This document shows positions 1-8,799 of a DNA stretch of 24,495 nt, piece by piece. The notes beneath the pieces are model-generated. The model worked only from the letters and a program-made list of their open reading frames with translations. It was not told the DNA's origin and made no database searches. The position numbers and the translations under genes were made by a program. How positions within the stretch are numbered: the stretch's first letter is position 1; each line of letters opens with the position of its first letter. The stretch lies in assembly GCA_023386965.1 (NCBI GenBank), contig JAEWIR010000023.1, positions 1 through 24,495 of the forward strand, read 5' to 3'. This stretch comes from Bacteroidota bacterium. Lineage in GTDB: Bacteria; Bacteroidota; Bacteroidia; Flavobacteriales; Weeksellaceae.

Positions 1-2050
1 CCCAACAGTATGGTACCGGAATAACTGGTCCTGGGGTTACGGTACATATAGACCTACAATAAAGGCCGGCGCCGACGGTAGTTTAGAAATTGAGCACGAC
101 AGATTAAGCATTAAGAAACTGTATGCACGCGATACGTCCGCAACCACGCTCTTCTGCGACAATGAAACCAATATCAATAAGATTACCGGAAATACTGCGC
201 AGGCAAACTATTACAAAGACGGCATTAATGACTTTTTGGTTCACGGCCGGGAAGATGCAGTAAATCCCGACAAAACAGGTACTAAAGCCTGCTTTCTGGT
301 GAAGGCGGAGTTGGAAGCCGGTGAAAGCCGAACCTTTGATTTCAGGCTCAGTCCGCGAGACCTGGATGATCCGTTTTATGGTTTTGATGAGATGGTACTT
401 CAGCGTAAGACGGAAGCCGATGAGTTTTACAGTATCTTTCAGTGTGAAATCCCGGATGAAGATGAAAAAAACATACAGCGGCAGGCCTTTGCCGGTTTGT
501 TATGGAATAAGCAGTTCTATCACTATAATGTTTCCAAATGGCTGAAAGGCGATCCCAAGCTTGAGGCAAACCGCGATTTTAAGAACCACGTAAGAAACCG
601 CGAATGGGAACACATGCAGAACAAGGACATTATCTCCATGCCTGACAAATGGGAATATCCCTGGTTTGCAACCTGGGACCTGGCTTTTCACTGTGTTCCG
701 TTTGCGCTGATAGACCCTCAATTCGCAAAAGACCAACTTCGTCTGCTAACAAAGGAATGGTATATACATCCTAACGGTCAGTTGCCCGCTTATGAGTGGG
801 ATTTTAGCGATGTAAATCCGCCGGTACACGCGTGGTCAACATTCCGGGTCTATAAAATTGATGAAAAGATTAATGGCCGGCCGGATATCCCGTTTCTGGA
901 AAGTGTTTTTCAGAAATTACTGCTCAATTTTACCTGGTGGGTAAACCGCAAAGATAAAAACGGCAACAATGTATTCGGCGGAGGTTTCCTGGGCTTGGAT
1001 AATATTGGGGCATTTGACAGGAATATGGTTTTTAAGAACGGAGATCATCTGGAACAGGCCGATGGCACGAGCTGGATGGCCATGTTTGCTCTCAATATGA
1101 TGCGAATCTCTATGGAACTTGCACTTCATAATCCGGTTTACGAGGATATGGCAATTAAATTTTTTGAACATTATCTGTACATCGCCGAAGCCATGGAGAA
1201 TATTGGTGATGCCAAAGGGGGTCTGTGGAACGAGGAAGACGGATTTTTTTATGATGTCCTTCAGCTGAATGACGGAGATTCCATTTCACTTCAGCTGAGA
1301 AGTATTGTAGGCCTCATCCCCATGTTTGCTGTTGAAATTGTAGAGCATGAAACCCTGGAGCAACTCCCCAATTTTACCAAAAGGATGGACTGGATCCTTA
1401 GAAACAAACCTCAGCTGGCCAATCTGGTCTCACATTGGGAAGTGGAGGGTAAGGGGCGGAAACACCTTATGAGTATCCTGCGCAAGACCAGGCTTACAAG
1501 AATTCTTAACAGGATGGTGGATGAAGAAGAGTTTCTTTCGGATTACGGAATCCGCTCCATGTCCAAAGTTTATGAAGATCAGCCTTTTGAATTTACAGTA
1601 GACGGTCAGGATTTCACGGTGCGTTACACACCGGCAGAAAGCGACAGCCGAATGTTTGGTGGTAACAGTAACTGGCGGGGACCCATTTGGTTTCCTATTA
1701 ATTTCCTGATTGTAGAAAGCCTGCAAAGATTCTACTATTATTACGGCGAAAGCCTGCAAATTGAATATCCCTCCAAGAGCGGTGAGATGCGTAATCTGGA
1801 TTTTGTAACAACTGACCTGAGCCGCAGACTTTGTTCCATCTTCAAACGGGACGAAAATGGTGAACGCCCTTTTAACGGTGGCGATAAACTCCTGAACCAT
1901 AATGAACACTTCCGGGACTACCTTTTATTCCATGAATATTTCAACGGAGATACCGGAAAGGGAATCGGCGCCTCACACCAAACAGGTTGGACAGCTACCG
2001 TGGCCAAACTGCTTCAGCCCGGCCGTACGCCAAAGGGTAAATTTTCCTGA
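1..2050 (+). CDS. GH63-like glucosidase (MGH1-like), 5'-truncated
   Basis: The frame is open from base 2, so the gene begins before the window; the 682 codons present are the C-terminal part of a protein I would expect to be near 880 residues. The N-terminal stretch visible here contains WYRNNWSWGYG. Further on are YEWDFSDVNPPVHAW (nt 791-835), DGTSWMAM (near nt 1062) and GGNSNWRGPIWFPIN (near nt 1658). These are hallmarks of the (alpha/alpha)6-barrel glucosidases related to GH63 mannosyl-oligosaccharide glucosidase, which hydrolyse terminal alpha-glucosyl linkages in oligosaccharides or compatible solutes. The substrate cannot be read from sequence. The cellular location is unknown because the N-terminus is missing. 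The gene converges on the OsmC gene with an 11-bp gap and no evident terminator hairpin. The family assignment is firm, the substrate is not. Confidence 0.85.
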   Translation, partial: PTVWYRNNWSWGYGTYRPTIKAGADGSLEIEHDRLSIKKLYARDTSATTLFCDNETNINKITGNTAQANYYKDGINDFLVHGREDAVNPDKTGTKACFLVKAELEAGESRTFDFRLSPRDLDDPFYGFDEMVLQRKTEADEFYSIFQCEIPDEDEKNIQRQAFAGLLWNKQFYHYNVSKWLKGDPKLEANRDFKNHVRNREWEHMQNKDIISMPDKWEYPWFATWDLAFHCVPFALIDPQFAKDQLRLLTKEWYIHPNGQLPAYEWDFSDVNPPVHAWSTFRVYKIDEKINGRPDIPFLESVFQKLLLNFTWWVNRKDKNGNNVFGGGFLGLDNIGAFDRNMVFKNGDHLEQADGTSWMAMFALNMMRISMELALHNPVYEDMAIKFFEHYLYIAEAMENIGDAKGGLWNEEDGFFYDVLQLNDGDSISLQLRSIVGLIPMFAVEIVEHETLEQLPNFTKRMDWILRNKPQLANLVSHWEVEGKGRKHLMSILRKTRLTRILNRMVDEEEFLSDYGIRSMSKVYEDQPFEFTVDGQDFTVRYTPAESDSRMFGGNSNWRGPIWFPINFLIVESLQRFYYYYGESLQIEYPSKSGEMRNLDFVTTDLSRRLCSIFKRDENGERPFNGGDKLLNHNEHFRDYLLFHEYFNGDTGKGIGASHQTGWTATVAKLLQPGRTPKGKFS

Positions 2051-2061
2051 TCAATTACTGC

Positions 2062-2481
2062 CTAAGCTACCTGTCCATTAACCGTAACCTCAAATGAAAC
2101 AGTTACGTTTGGTTCCAGAGTTTTGGTAACGGAACAGTATTTTTGGAAGGAAAGTTCGGCAGCTTTTAAGGCTTTTTCCGGATCTACAGAACCTTCAAGT
2201 TTAAAAGTCAGTTTAATATGTTTAAAAGGCTTGGCTTCATCAACCTGGATACGCTCGCCTTCTACCTCAGCGGCGAAACCGGTGATTTCCTGCCGCTGCT
2301 TTTTCAGGATGCTTATGATATCTATCCCACTGCAGGCAGCTGCAGCCATCAGCAGGCTTTCCATTGGTGACACTCCTTTCGCATCTGGTTGCGAGGTATT
2401 GTCCATCAGTATCTTATTGCCTGCTGCATTTGTACATTCAAATAAATAATCGTCGTTAATTCGGTTTAGACTTACTTTCAT
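2062..2481 (-). CDS. OsmC family protein
   Basis: This 139-residue protein has the length and pattern of the OsmC/YhfA family: a central helix with MAAAACSGIDI carrying Cys50, and a second conserved cysteine in QKYCSVTKTL (Cys116). In the OsmC/Ohr superfamily such paired cysteines reduce organic hydroperoxides, and a thiol-peroxidase role in the cytoplasm is the likely function. YhfA-like members have no proven substrate, so the exact reaction is open. The ATG at 2481 fits the family N-terminus (MKVSLNRINDDYLFE). The gene starts 13 nt after the DUF58 stop on the same strand, so it is probably the last gene of the MoxR/DUF58 transcript, although it may simply be a passenger. It converges on the glucosidase gene. 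Confidence 0.85.
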   Translation of the reverse strand: MKVSLNRINDDYLFECTNAAGNKILMDNTSQPDAKGVSPMESLLMAAAACSGIDIISILKKQRQEITGFAAEVEGERIQVDEAKPFKHIKLTFKLEGSVDPEKALKAAELSFQKYCSVTKTLEPNVTVSFEVTVNGQVA

Positions 2482-2494
2482 TTCTTATTTTTTG

Positions 2495-3817
2495 TTAAAG
2501 GAGACCTCTGGCTTTTACTTCAAGGTATTTATTGATGACTTCGATATTCAGATTTTCAGGCAATGTATAAATGGAGTGAATGCCATACTTCCTCAGTTCC
2601 TGAATAATCAGTTTCTTTTCAAATTCCAGTTTTTCGGCAATGATCTGGTCGTATACCTCTTTCATATTCTCCGGATTAGCCTGAATGAGGTCGTGGAGTT
2701 CCGAATTCCGGAAAAACACCACTACAAGCAGATGGTTTTTTGCAATCCCACGGAGGTATTTCATCTGCCGGGTAACCGCATCCAAAGTTTCAAAATTCGT
2801 AAAAAGCAGGATCAGACTCCTCTGCCCCACGGTAAACCTAACGTCCTGATACAGCCTGCTGAAATCACTTTCAAAGAAATCGGTCTGAATCCGGTAAAGC
2901 GCTTCAGAGATTTTCCGAAGCTGCCCGGACCTGTTATCAGCTGCCACTTTATTTTCGGTTTGTTTGCTGAAAGTCATCAACCCGGCGCGGTCGCTCTTTT
3001 TCAGGATAATATGACTCAGCGCCATAACCGCATTAACGGAATAATCCAGTAAACTAAGGCCGCGAAAGGGCATTTGCATTGTCCTTCCCTTGTCAATGAT
3101 CAGAAAGATTCGCTGGGACTTTTCATCCTGAAACTGGTTTACCATAAGCTGATTCCTCTTTGCTGTGGCTTTCCAGTTAATGGTGCGGATGTCATCGCCT
3201 GAAACATAATCTTTAATTTGCTCAAACTCCATAGTATGACCCAGTTTCCGTATCTTTTTCAGTCCGCCCATCATGAATTCGTTCTGAAGGGCCATGAGCT
3301 CATACTTCCGCAAATGTATGAAGGAAGGATAACAGGGCAGAGATTCGCCCTCCTGGAATATAAACCGGCGGGAAATAAGTGACAATCGGGATCTTACAAA
3401 CACATTCAGCTTGCCAAAATGATAGGACCCTCTTGCCTTGGGTACCAGCGGATACTGAAAGGCCACATCTTCATCCGCCTTCATTTTCCTGCTGAGCAAA
3501 AAATCACGCTTCTGGAACTGAAAAGGAATCTCGTCTATGATCTGGATGCTTACCGGAATGGGATAGTTATTTTTAACGCTCACAAGGATTTCATTCTGAT
3601 CTCCATTAGAAAGTTTTTCAGGAAGGGTTCTGCGGGCCAGGAGCGCATTCTTTTTACCAAAGAGCAGGAAAATATCCATAACCATTGCGATCATACATAA
3701 AATCAGCAGGATATGGGCGAACCATAATAGCACCGAAAAGAAGAATGCCAACACATATATTGATCCCACAGCAAGGAGCGCCATGTAAAAACGGGAATTG
3801 ATATAAAGATTCTTCAT
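2495..3817 (-). CDS. DUF58 domain-containing protein (MoxR partner)
   Basis: A 440-residue protein with two hydrophobic segments at the N-terminus (about residues 10-52), followed by an extracytoplasmic-like or cytoplasmic beta-rich region, then the DUF58 core with EFEQIKDYVSGDDIRTINWK (197-216). After it comes a von Willebrand A-like region beginning FLIIDKGRTM (238-247). DUF58 proteins are membrane-anchored vWA-like factors usually encoded beside MoxR AAA+ ATPases, and are thought to be the client-binding or adaptor partner. The MIDAS motif, normally DxSxS, reads D242-K-G-R-T246 here, so metal binding of the classical type is doubtful. The gene lies 42 nt downstream of the MoxR gene and 13 nt upstream of the OsmC gene. 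The ATG at 3817 places the first membrane helix at the N-terminus. Confidence 0.9.
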   Translation of the reverse strand: MKNLYINSRFYMALLAVGSIYVLAFFFSVLLWFAHILLILCMIAMVMDIFLLFGKKNALLARRTLPEKLSNGDQNEILVSVKNNYPIPVSIQIIDEIPFQFQKRDFLLSRKMKADEDVAFQYPLVPKARGSYHFGKLNVFVRSRLSLISRRFIFQEGESLPCYPSFIHLRKYELMALQNEFMMGGLKKIRKLGHTMEFEQIKDYVSGDDIRTINWKATAKRNQLMVNQFQDEKSQRIFLIIDKGRTMQMPFRGLSLLDYSVNAVMALSHIILKKSDRAGLMTFSKQTENKVAADNRSGQLRKISEALYRIQTDFFESDFSRLYQDVRFTVGQRSLILLFTNFETLDAVTRQMKYLRGIAKNHLLVVVFFRNSELHDLIQANPENMKEVYDQIIAEKLEFEKKLIIQELRKYGIHSIYTLPENLNIEVINKYLEVKARGLL

Positions 3818-3859
3818 TGCTCCTGACGGGCTTTAAAAGGTTGATTACTGTTTACTGAA

Positions 3860-4867
3860 TTATCTTGGGATTTCAATACTTTCCAGGATTTGCCTTACAA
3901 TCTCATCTGAAGTAAGGCCTTCCATCTCACGTTCCGGTGTAACCATCACGCGGTGGCGCAGCACAGCGAAACTCGCTTCTTTTATATCTTCCGGAGTTAC
4001 GAAGTCCCGGCCGCGGATAGCTGCAAATGATTTTGAGGCCGCAAGCAGTGCAAGTCCAGCCCTGGGCGAGGCACCAAGGTAGAGGAACGGATTCTCACGG
4101 GTGTTTACGATGATGCTGGCTATATATTCCAGCAGGTGCGCTTCCACAACAATATTCCGTACAAGTTCCTGAAAATCTTTTAATTCGGAGGCACTTACTA
4201 CCTGCTGCACGGCATCTGTTTTATCGGTCAGCCTGTTGGAATGTTCTTTTGTAATGATGGAAATTTCCTGCTGCAAATCCGGATATCCCACATTTACTTT
4301 AAAAAGGAAACGGTCCAGTTGAGCTTCAGGCAGGCGGTACGTACCTTCATGCTCAATAGGATTTTGAGTGGCAATCACCAGAAAAGGCTGTTCCATCTCA
4401 TAACGTTTCCCGTCCATCGTAATCTGTCTCTCTTCCATCACCTCAAAGAGCGCCGACTGAGTTTTAGCCGGTGACCTGTTAATCTCGTCAATAAGGATGA
4501 AGTTTGAGAACACGGGACCCGCTCTGAATTCAAATTCTGTGGTCTTCGCATTAAATACAGAAGCGCCTAAAATATCAGACGGCATAAGGTCCGGTGTAAA
4601 CTGTATACGGCTGAAACCCACATCAATGGTCTTTGCCAGTAATTTAGCGGTGATGGTCTTGGCTACCCCCGGCACTCCCTCTATAAGCACATGCCCGTTA
4701 GCCAGGAGTGCCGCAATCAGGTGTTCTATCATGCTTTCCTGACCAATAATTACCTTCCCTATCTCACTCTTAACCAGGTTCACGCTACTGTGTAAATGCT
4801 GAAGGTCTATACGTGGGCGAAAGTCTCCGGAGGTATCCGGACGGAAGTTCATATCTGTATCGTGCAT
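3860..4867 (-). CDS. MoxR family AAA+ ATPase
   Basis: A 335-residue AAA+ protein of the MoxR family, at the usual family length. Walker A is GVPGVAKT (64-71, K70), Walker B is ILIDEINR (124-131), sensor 1 is ATQNP (166-170), followed by LPEAQLDRF (179-187) and a sensor-2 region GASPRAGLALL near residue 265. MoxR ATPases form hexameric, chaperone-like rings in the cytoplasm that help assemble or activate protein complexes, normally with a vWA-domain partner. Here the partner is almost certainly the DUF58 protein encoded 42 nt downstream. The DUF4350 gene ends 23 nt upstream. The first 20 residues are charged and probably disordered. The family is certain; the client is unknown. Confidence 0.95.
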   Translation of the reverse strand: MHDTDMNFRPDTSGDFRPRIDLQHLHSSVNLVKSEIGKVIIGQESMIEHLIAALLANGHVLIEGVPGVAKTITAKLLAKTIDVGFSRIQFTPDLMPSDILGASVFNAKTTEFEFRAGPVFSNFILIDEINRSPAKTQSALFEVMEERQITMDGKRYEMEQPFLVIATQNPIEHEGTYRLPEAQLDRFLFKVNVGYPDLQQEISIITKEHSNRLTDKTDAVQQVVSASELKDFQELVRNIVVEAHLLEYIASIIVNTRENPFLYLGASPRAGLALLAASKSFAAIRGRDFVTPEDIKEASFAVLRHRVMVTPEREMEGLTSDEIVRQILESIEIPR

Positions 4868-4890
4868 TTTATATCTATTTATATTATGAA

Positions 4891-6045
4891 TTATTTTAAA
4901 ATTTTATCAAGTAAAGTATTCATGATCATCAAATCCTCCTTTGTGACCTGCGCATAGGGATCCTGGGCCTTGCCAATAAGTATCAGCGCTTTCTCCACAT
5001 CATTAATGTCGCTACCCGTCTTCAACGAGAGCTTAGCAGCGAAATGCTCATCCAGAACGCGGGTGTCCATCAGAAGTTCCGTACGCACCTTGTGCAGGAA
5101 ATACTGTGCTTTCTTAGCCATCATATCGTGGAAATCGCCTTCCTGAAGATACAGATTCCCGATACTTCGTACAAACTCAACAGATTTGTTAGGAAGAGGT
5201 TCTATTACAGGGATGATTCGCTGCCGCCGCTTCACATTAAATATTACAAACATAAGCAGTGAAGCCAGGAAGAGCCACCACGCGTATCTCAGGGGCGGTT
5301 GCGAAAGGATGAAACGTAGTGGCGAAGAGGAGGATTCGGAAGTGGCATCTGTAAACCAAATGGTTCTCCTGTCCGGGAGATAAGAAAAAACATTCTGGAC
5401 ATAAAATTCGGAACCTGGTTTAAGCAGATAATAATTGGTGAGGATCAAAGGTTCGGAATGAAGATAGAAATTTCCCGCACCCCATTTTATTTTTATAAAA
5501 TTGGACTTGGGTAAAAAATCCCTGGAGAGAGCGGCCCCTAACACTTCATGTTTGTGCCCATAGTCACTAAACAAAGTATTTGAAGGCCTTTTATCCAGGA
5601 CCAGCGAATCGTTTACATATTTGCGGTCTGTAAGTGTAATCAGTTCCCAATCATCCCCAGGTATAGTAGTACCAAACTGTAACGGCTCAGCAAGAGCGCG
5701 GGGAAAGACAGTACTTATTATCATAGCGTCTGAACCTTTGGACACTTCGTCCAGTATTTTTTTGGTAGATTCCTGGTCAATTTCTTTCTCAATAATGAGG
5801 ATATTATGTGCATCCCGGGTGCTGTCTGCATAAAACTGATAGGGCGACCGCGAGATTCGTACCAACCTGTTACTGAAAACAGCATCGGCTTCCTTATTGA
5901 AAACAAACAGTCCAAAAGGCGATTTCATATTTACATCAAAATGCCTCCGCCAGTCTGTAACCTGCCTTTTGTTCAGTTGCAGTAATGCCAACAGCACCAG
6001 GGTGATGATGAAGATAATTCCGTAAAGTCTAAAAGTTTTATTCAT
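4891..6045 (-). CDS. DUF4350 domain-containing membrane protein
   Basis: A 384-residue protein with one membrane helix at residues 8-24 and a second at about 254-271 (YAWWLFLASLLMFVIFNVKR). Between them is a soluble domain of about 230 residues that resembles the DUF4350 region, a GATase1/ThuA-like fold found in MoxR-linked operons. After the second helix comes a cytoplasmic, mostly helical tail of about 110 residues. The topology predicted from charges is cytoplasm - outside - cytoplasm, which would put the DUF4350 domain outside the membrane and the tail next to the MoxR ATPase. The gene begins 11 nt after the DUF4129-like gene and ends 23 nt before moxR, consistent with one transcript. No catalytic residues could be assigned. 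The domain call rests on pattern and gene context. Confidence 0.75.
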   Translation of the reverse strand: MNKTFRLYGIIFIITLVLLALLQLNKRQVTDWRRHFDVNMKSPFGLFVFNKEADAVFSNRLVRISRSPYQFYADSTRDAHNILIIEKEIDQESTKKILDEVSKGSDAMIISTVFPRALAEPLQFGTTIPGDDWELITLTDRKYVNDSLVLDKRPSNTLFSDYGHKHEVLGAALSRDFLPKSNFIKIKWGAGNFYLHSEPLILTNYYLLKPGSEFYVQNVFSYLPDRRTIWFTDATSESSSSPLRFILSQPPLRYAWWLFLASLLMFVIFNVKRRQRIIPVIEPLPNKSVEFVRSIGNLYLQEGDFHDMMAKKAQYFLHKVRTELLMDTRVLDEHFAAKLSLKTGSDINDVEKALILIGKAQDPYAQVTKEDLMIMNTLLDKILK

Positions 6046-6056
6046 AACCTGCTGAA

Positions 6057-6848
6057 TTACCCTTTTGAAGGTACGACTGAATCAAATTTTACTGAAAAAT
6101 GTTTGTAGCTGGCTTCATCAATATCAAATTCACCATACCATACATTATCATAAATATAGACAAGATCTGAAAATTGCTGCTTTAACTCAGGTTGCGTAAT
6201 CTCGGACGTGTAATCCCTGTTTGTTTTCTCGGGAGTCCAGAGAATCACATTCTGGTCTGTAAGGTTCTTGAGCACTTTTAAAAACCTGTAGCGTACCGCA
6301 GAGCGGAAATCACCCTGCTGCTCATAAGCCAGAATAGTTTGAGCAAAATTGATTTCATGAATATTTTCATGGACTTCCGTACCGTTTATAATTACTTTGC
6401 TGTTCTTTTTTGAAGAAAAGCTTCCGTATCTGGAAATGAGAAAGCGAAGTAAAAAATAGAGTAAAAAAGAAATGAGTAGGATGGCCATAATTCTGATAAT
6501 GATGCCGGTAATCCCCATGGCCTTGCCCGGATTAAGTTCATCAAAAAGGAAATCGATAATCTCCTCAACCTTCTTCAGAAATTTCTGCCATACGGATTCA
6601 CGGGGCTTCACTCCGGAATAATCGAAATCCGGTCCCCTATACTGCTGCCTGTAGTCCTTAGCGAACTTTTTGGGATAAACCTGATTGTCTGTAACAGTGG
6701 AGCCGCGTGAAAAAGTATCTGCTGCCGCACTTCCAGTGTATCTGTCCAGTAATATGGAGTCTATTTTTGTGGTACCCGGCACAGGCTCCTGTGCCGAAAG
6801 CGCAGCGCAAAGAAAGAGGATATAAAAAAGTGAATACTTAAGCCTCAT
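6057..6848 (-). CDS. DUF4129-like protein with signal peptide and one TM helix
   Basis: The chosen start, ATG at 6848, gives a 263-residue protein that opens with a clean signal sequence (MRLKYSLFYILFLCAALSA, then Q). A longer frame starts at ATG 6863 but only adds MLSDA before it. The mature part has about 90 exported residues, a membrane helix at about 113-137 (IIIRIMAILLISFLLYFLL), and a cytoplasmic C-terminal domain. That domain carries AVRYRFLKVLKNL, WTPEKTNRDYTSEI and VWYGEFDID, the pattern of DUF4129 (usually seen beside transglutaminase, DUF58 and MoxR genes). Its function is unknown. The start overlaps the end of the upstream membrane-protein gene by 11 nt (26 nt for the longer start), which suggests translational coupling. 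It is probably a bitopic scaffold linking the outside to the MoxR side. Confidence 0.75.
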   Translation of the reverse strand: MRLKYSLFYILFLCAALSAQEPVPGTTKIDSILLDRYTGSAAADTFSRGSTVTDNQVYPKKFAKDYRQQYRGPDFDYSGVKPRESVWQKFLKKVEEIIDFLFDELNPGKAMGITGIIIRIMAILLISFLLYFLLRFLISRYGSFSSKKNSKVIINGTEVHENIHEINFAQTILAYEQQGDFRSAVRYRFLKVLKNLTDQNVILWTPEKTNRDYTSEITQPELKQQFSDLVYIYDNVWYGEFDIDEASYKHFSVKFDSVVPSKG

Positions 6849-7812
6849 CGCGTCCGATAGCATCTATGTTGGAGAGATCTACATTACGGTGGAGATCTGT
6901 TCGGCTGTCATAATACATCAAACCGCCATTTACCAGTATCAGATTCATAAGAATAAAGGAGACCAGTATGGAAACTCCATAAGTCATAAAAAACAGCATT
7001 CCCATGCCTCCTGCCATAGGATTTTGAGGACCAACCCCACTACCGTCTTCAACTACAGCAAAAATCCGGAACATCATGATCACCAGCGGTATCATTGTGA
7101 ATATGGTTGTTATCACATTGATAATAAGATACATAATAAAAGTAGAGCCCCAGTATTTCCAGAGGGGTGAACGGTTTGGAAAATTGGCGTAGCTAAACTG
7201 TGACCTGAACGCGTAACTAAGGGACTGGAAGAATCCCTGTCCGGTATGGAAATAGTGGAAAAGGAGAAAATTGATGACATTCATTGCAAGCGGCAGCAGA
7301 AAAAGCAGCATAAAGAAGCCGATAACGATAATCATCAATGCATAGGATATACCGATAACCACTAAGAACACTGGCGCTACAATGAAAAGCATACCCAGGA
7401 AGAAGAGTACAAATCTGGAAGCGTTGGAGCGTATGTCACCCAGAATCTCATCGGCTTTAATGTCTTTGTTGCCAGTTTCGCTCAACCTTTTCATGTAAAA
7501 GACCGGGAAGGTGTAGCTTACTATACTGGCAGCCAGAAAAACAATAAATACGGCGGCCAAAGAAAGGATGAGCATGATTTGGTTCTGCTCAAAATATTGC
7601 TGCCACAGGTAACTGCTGCCATCTCCCGCAGCACCCGAAATCTGTGAGAAAAACTCACTGTAGCCAATAACAAACAGTACCACCAAGAGGATGAGCAGAG
7701 GTCCGTTCAGCATTAACCAGTTCCTGAAATAATTCCGGCCATGTTTTTGAAAAAAACCAAACGTATCTGAAATAAGTGCGCTGAAATCTCTTATCTTATA
7801 AAACTGTGTCAT
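6838..7812 (-). CDS. polytopic membrane protein of the MoxR/SpoIIM cluster
   Basis: I cannot assign a named family with confidence. The 324 residues contain about six hydrophobic helices, at roughly 36-51, 79-103, 132-156, 158-182, 224-248 and 275-296. A short conserved-looking cytoplasmic tail (GGLMYYDSRTDLHRNVDLSN) follows. The overall pattern resembles polytopic proteins often annotated as glycerophosphoryl diester phosphodiesterase membrane-domain-like or simply hypothetical in Flavobacteriia. It contains no recognisable catalytic motif, so a structural or transport role in the membrane is more likely than an enzyme. It overlaps the upstream SpoIIM gene by 17 nt and the downstream DUF4129-like gene by 11-26 nt, which implies coupled translation and probably a physical partnership with both. 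Confidence 0.8.
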   Translation of the reverse strand: MTQFYKIRDFSALISDTFGFFQKHGRNYFRNWLMLNGPLLILLVVLFVIGYSEFFSQISGAAGDGSSYLWQQYFEQNQIMLILSLAAVFIVFLAASIVSYTFPVFYMKRLSETGNKDIKADEILGDIRSNASRFVLFFLGMLFIVAPVFLVVIGISYALMIIVIGFFMLLFLLPLAMNVINFLLFHYFHTGQGFFQSLSYAFRSQFSYANFPNRSPLWKYWGSTFIMYLIINVITTIFTMIPLVIMMFRIFAVVEDGSGVGPQNPMAGGMGMLFFMTYGVSILVSFILMNLILVNGGLMYYDSRTDLHRNVDLSNIDAIGRDEA

Positions 7813-8776
7813 ATATTAGTTTCAATTTTCGGTGTACAATAAACGGATAAACAAGGTAGTAAAAGGAAATGACAGTAAAGGTGAGCAGAAGTAATATCAG
7901 GTTAAGCATCAAAGGCATTTCTAACGCATATCTCGTTACATACCCCTCTATAACTCCTGCACAAAGAGTGAATGGAACCGTACTCAGGAAAATCTTGAAT
8001 GAATTTTTAAAACCGATCTTAAAGGAATTATAACGCGAATAAGTATTCGGAAAAAGTATAGAAGCCCCCAATATCAGGCCCGCCATGGCTTCAATAACCA
8101 TGCTGAAGATCTCAAAGATGCCGTGCAGCCAGATTCCACGGGCACTTTCCTGAAGTGCTCCCTGCTGATGAAAGAAATACTGAAAAGTACCCACCATTAT
8201 AGCATTCTGCATCAGCACAAATAGGGTTCCAAGCCCACCAAAGATCCCGTAAATATAAAGTTTGGCTCCGACGGCCAAATTATTAACTATGATATAAACC
8301 ATCATACCCCAGTTAGAGCCCTGCTGATAAACCCCGACCGCGTTTTCCTGCCTGATATTTTCAAGGGTTCTGTTCACATAATCCTCACCCAGGATCAGCT
8401 TTGGAAAATCTTTATCATAAAAGGTGGACACCACACCAATCAGGACAAAAAGGAAAAAGAAAAGGAACGCATAACTAAGGAACCTGCGATACTGATATAC
8501 AAGTAGGGGGACTTCCGTCAGGAAAAAGTAGCTTAGCCTGTTCTTCTCGGTACGTCTTGTTTTATAAATGCGCTGAAAGATTCTGCCTGAAAGATAGTTA
8601 AGATAGACTGTGGTTTTACTTTTGGGATAGTATGTTTGTGCAAAGGAAAGATCATTGAGCAGGTTGATATAAAGTGAGGACAGGTCGTCCGGATTTTTTT
8701 TTATCTTTCCGTCCACAACCTGTTCAATTCCCAGCCATTTTTCTTTATTTTGTTTAATAAACGCCACTTCCCTCAT
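7796..8776 (-). CDS. SpoIIM family (stage II sporulation protein M-like) membrane protein
   Basis: A 326-residue integral membrane protein. It has a soluble N-terminus of about 100 residues, then helices near residues 102-118, 157-175, 180-200, 222-242, 262-282 and 290-315. The segment from WGMMVYIIVNNL through GIFGGLGTLFVLMQNAIMVG and GIWLHGIFEIFSMVIEAMAG is typical of the SpoIIM/DUF95 family; the conserved HGIFEI sits between helices. In spore formers SpoIIM belongs to the SpoIIDMP peptidoglycan-remodelling complex. In non-sporulating bacteria such as this one its role is unknown, and it is commonly encoded with RDD, MoxR and DUF58 genes. It is the first gene of the minus-strand run and diverges from the RDD gene with only 23 bp between the two start codons. 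Confidence 0.88.
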   Translation of the reverse strand: MREVAFIKQNKEKWLGIEQVVDGKIKKNPDDLSSLYINLLNDLSFAQTYYPKSKTTVYLNYLSGRIFQRIYKTRRTEKNRLSYFFLTEVPLLVYQYRRFLSYAFLFFFLFVLIGVVSTFYDKDFPKLILGEDYVNRTLENIRQENAVGVYQQGSNWGMMVYIIVNNLAVGAKLYIYGIFGGLGTLFVLMQNAIMVGTFQYFFHQQGALQESARGIWLHGIFEIFSMVIEAMAGLILGASILFPNTYSRYNSFKIGFKNSFKIFLSTVPFTLCAGVIEGYVTRYALEMPLMLNLILLLLTFTVISFYYLVYPFIVHRKLKLIYDTVL

Positions 8777-8799
8777 ACGTAGCTAAAATAGTAAAATAT

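Noticed and set aside
1430..1909. 159-aa open frame on the minus strand
   Set aside because: It is antisense to the conserved C-terminal domain of the glucosidase and has no motif.
2492..3052. 186-aa open frame on the plus strand
   Set aside because: It lies wholly antisense to the DUF58 gene, has no recognisable motif, and reflects that gene's third-position composition.
7796..8776. SpoIIM-like gene taken as evidence of sporulation
   Set aside because: The family is widespread in non-sporulating bacteria; no other sporulation gene is present and the organism looks like a Flavobacteriia member.
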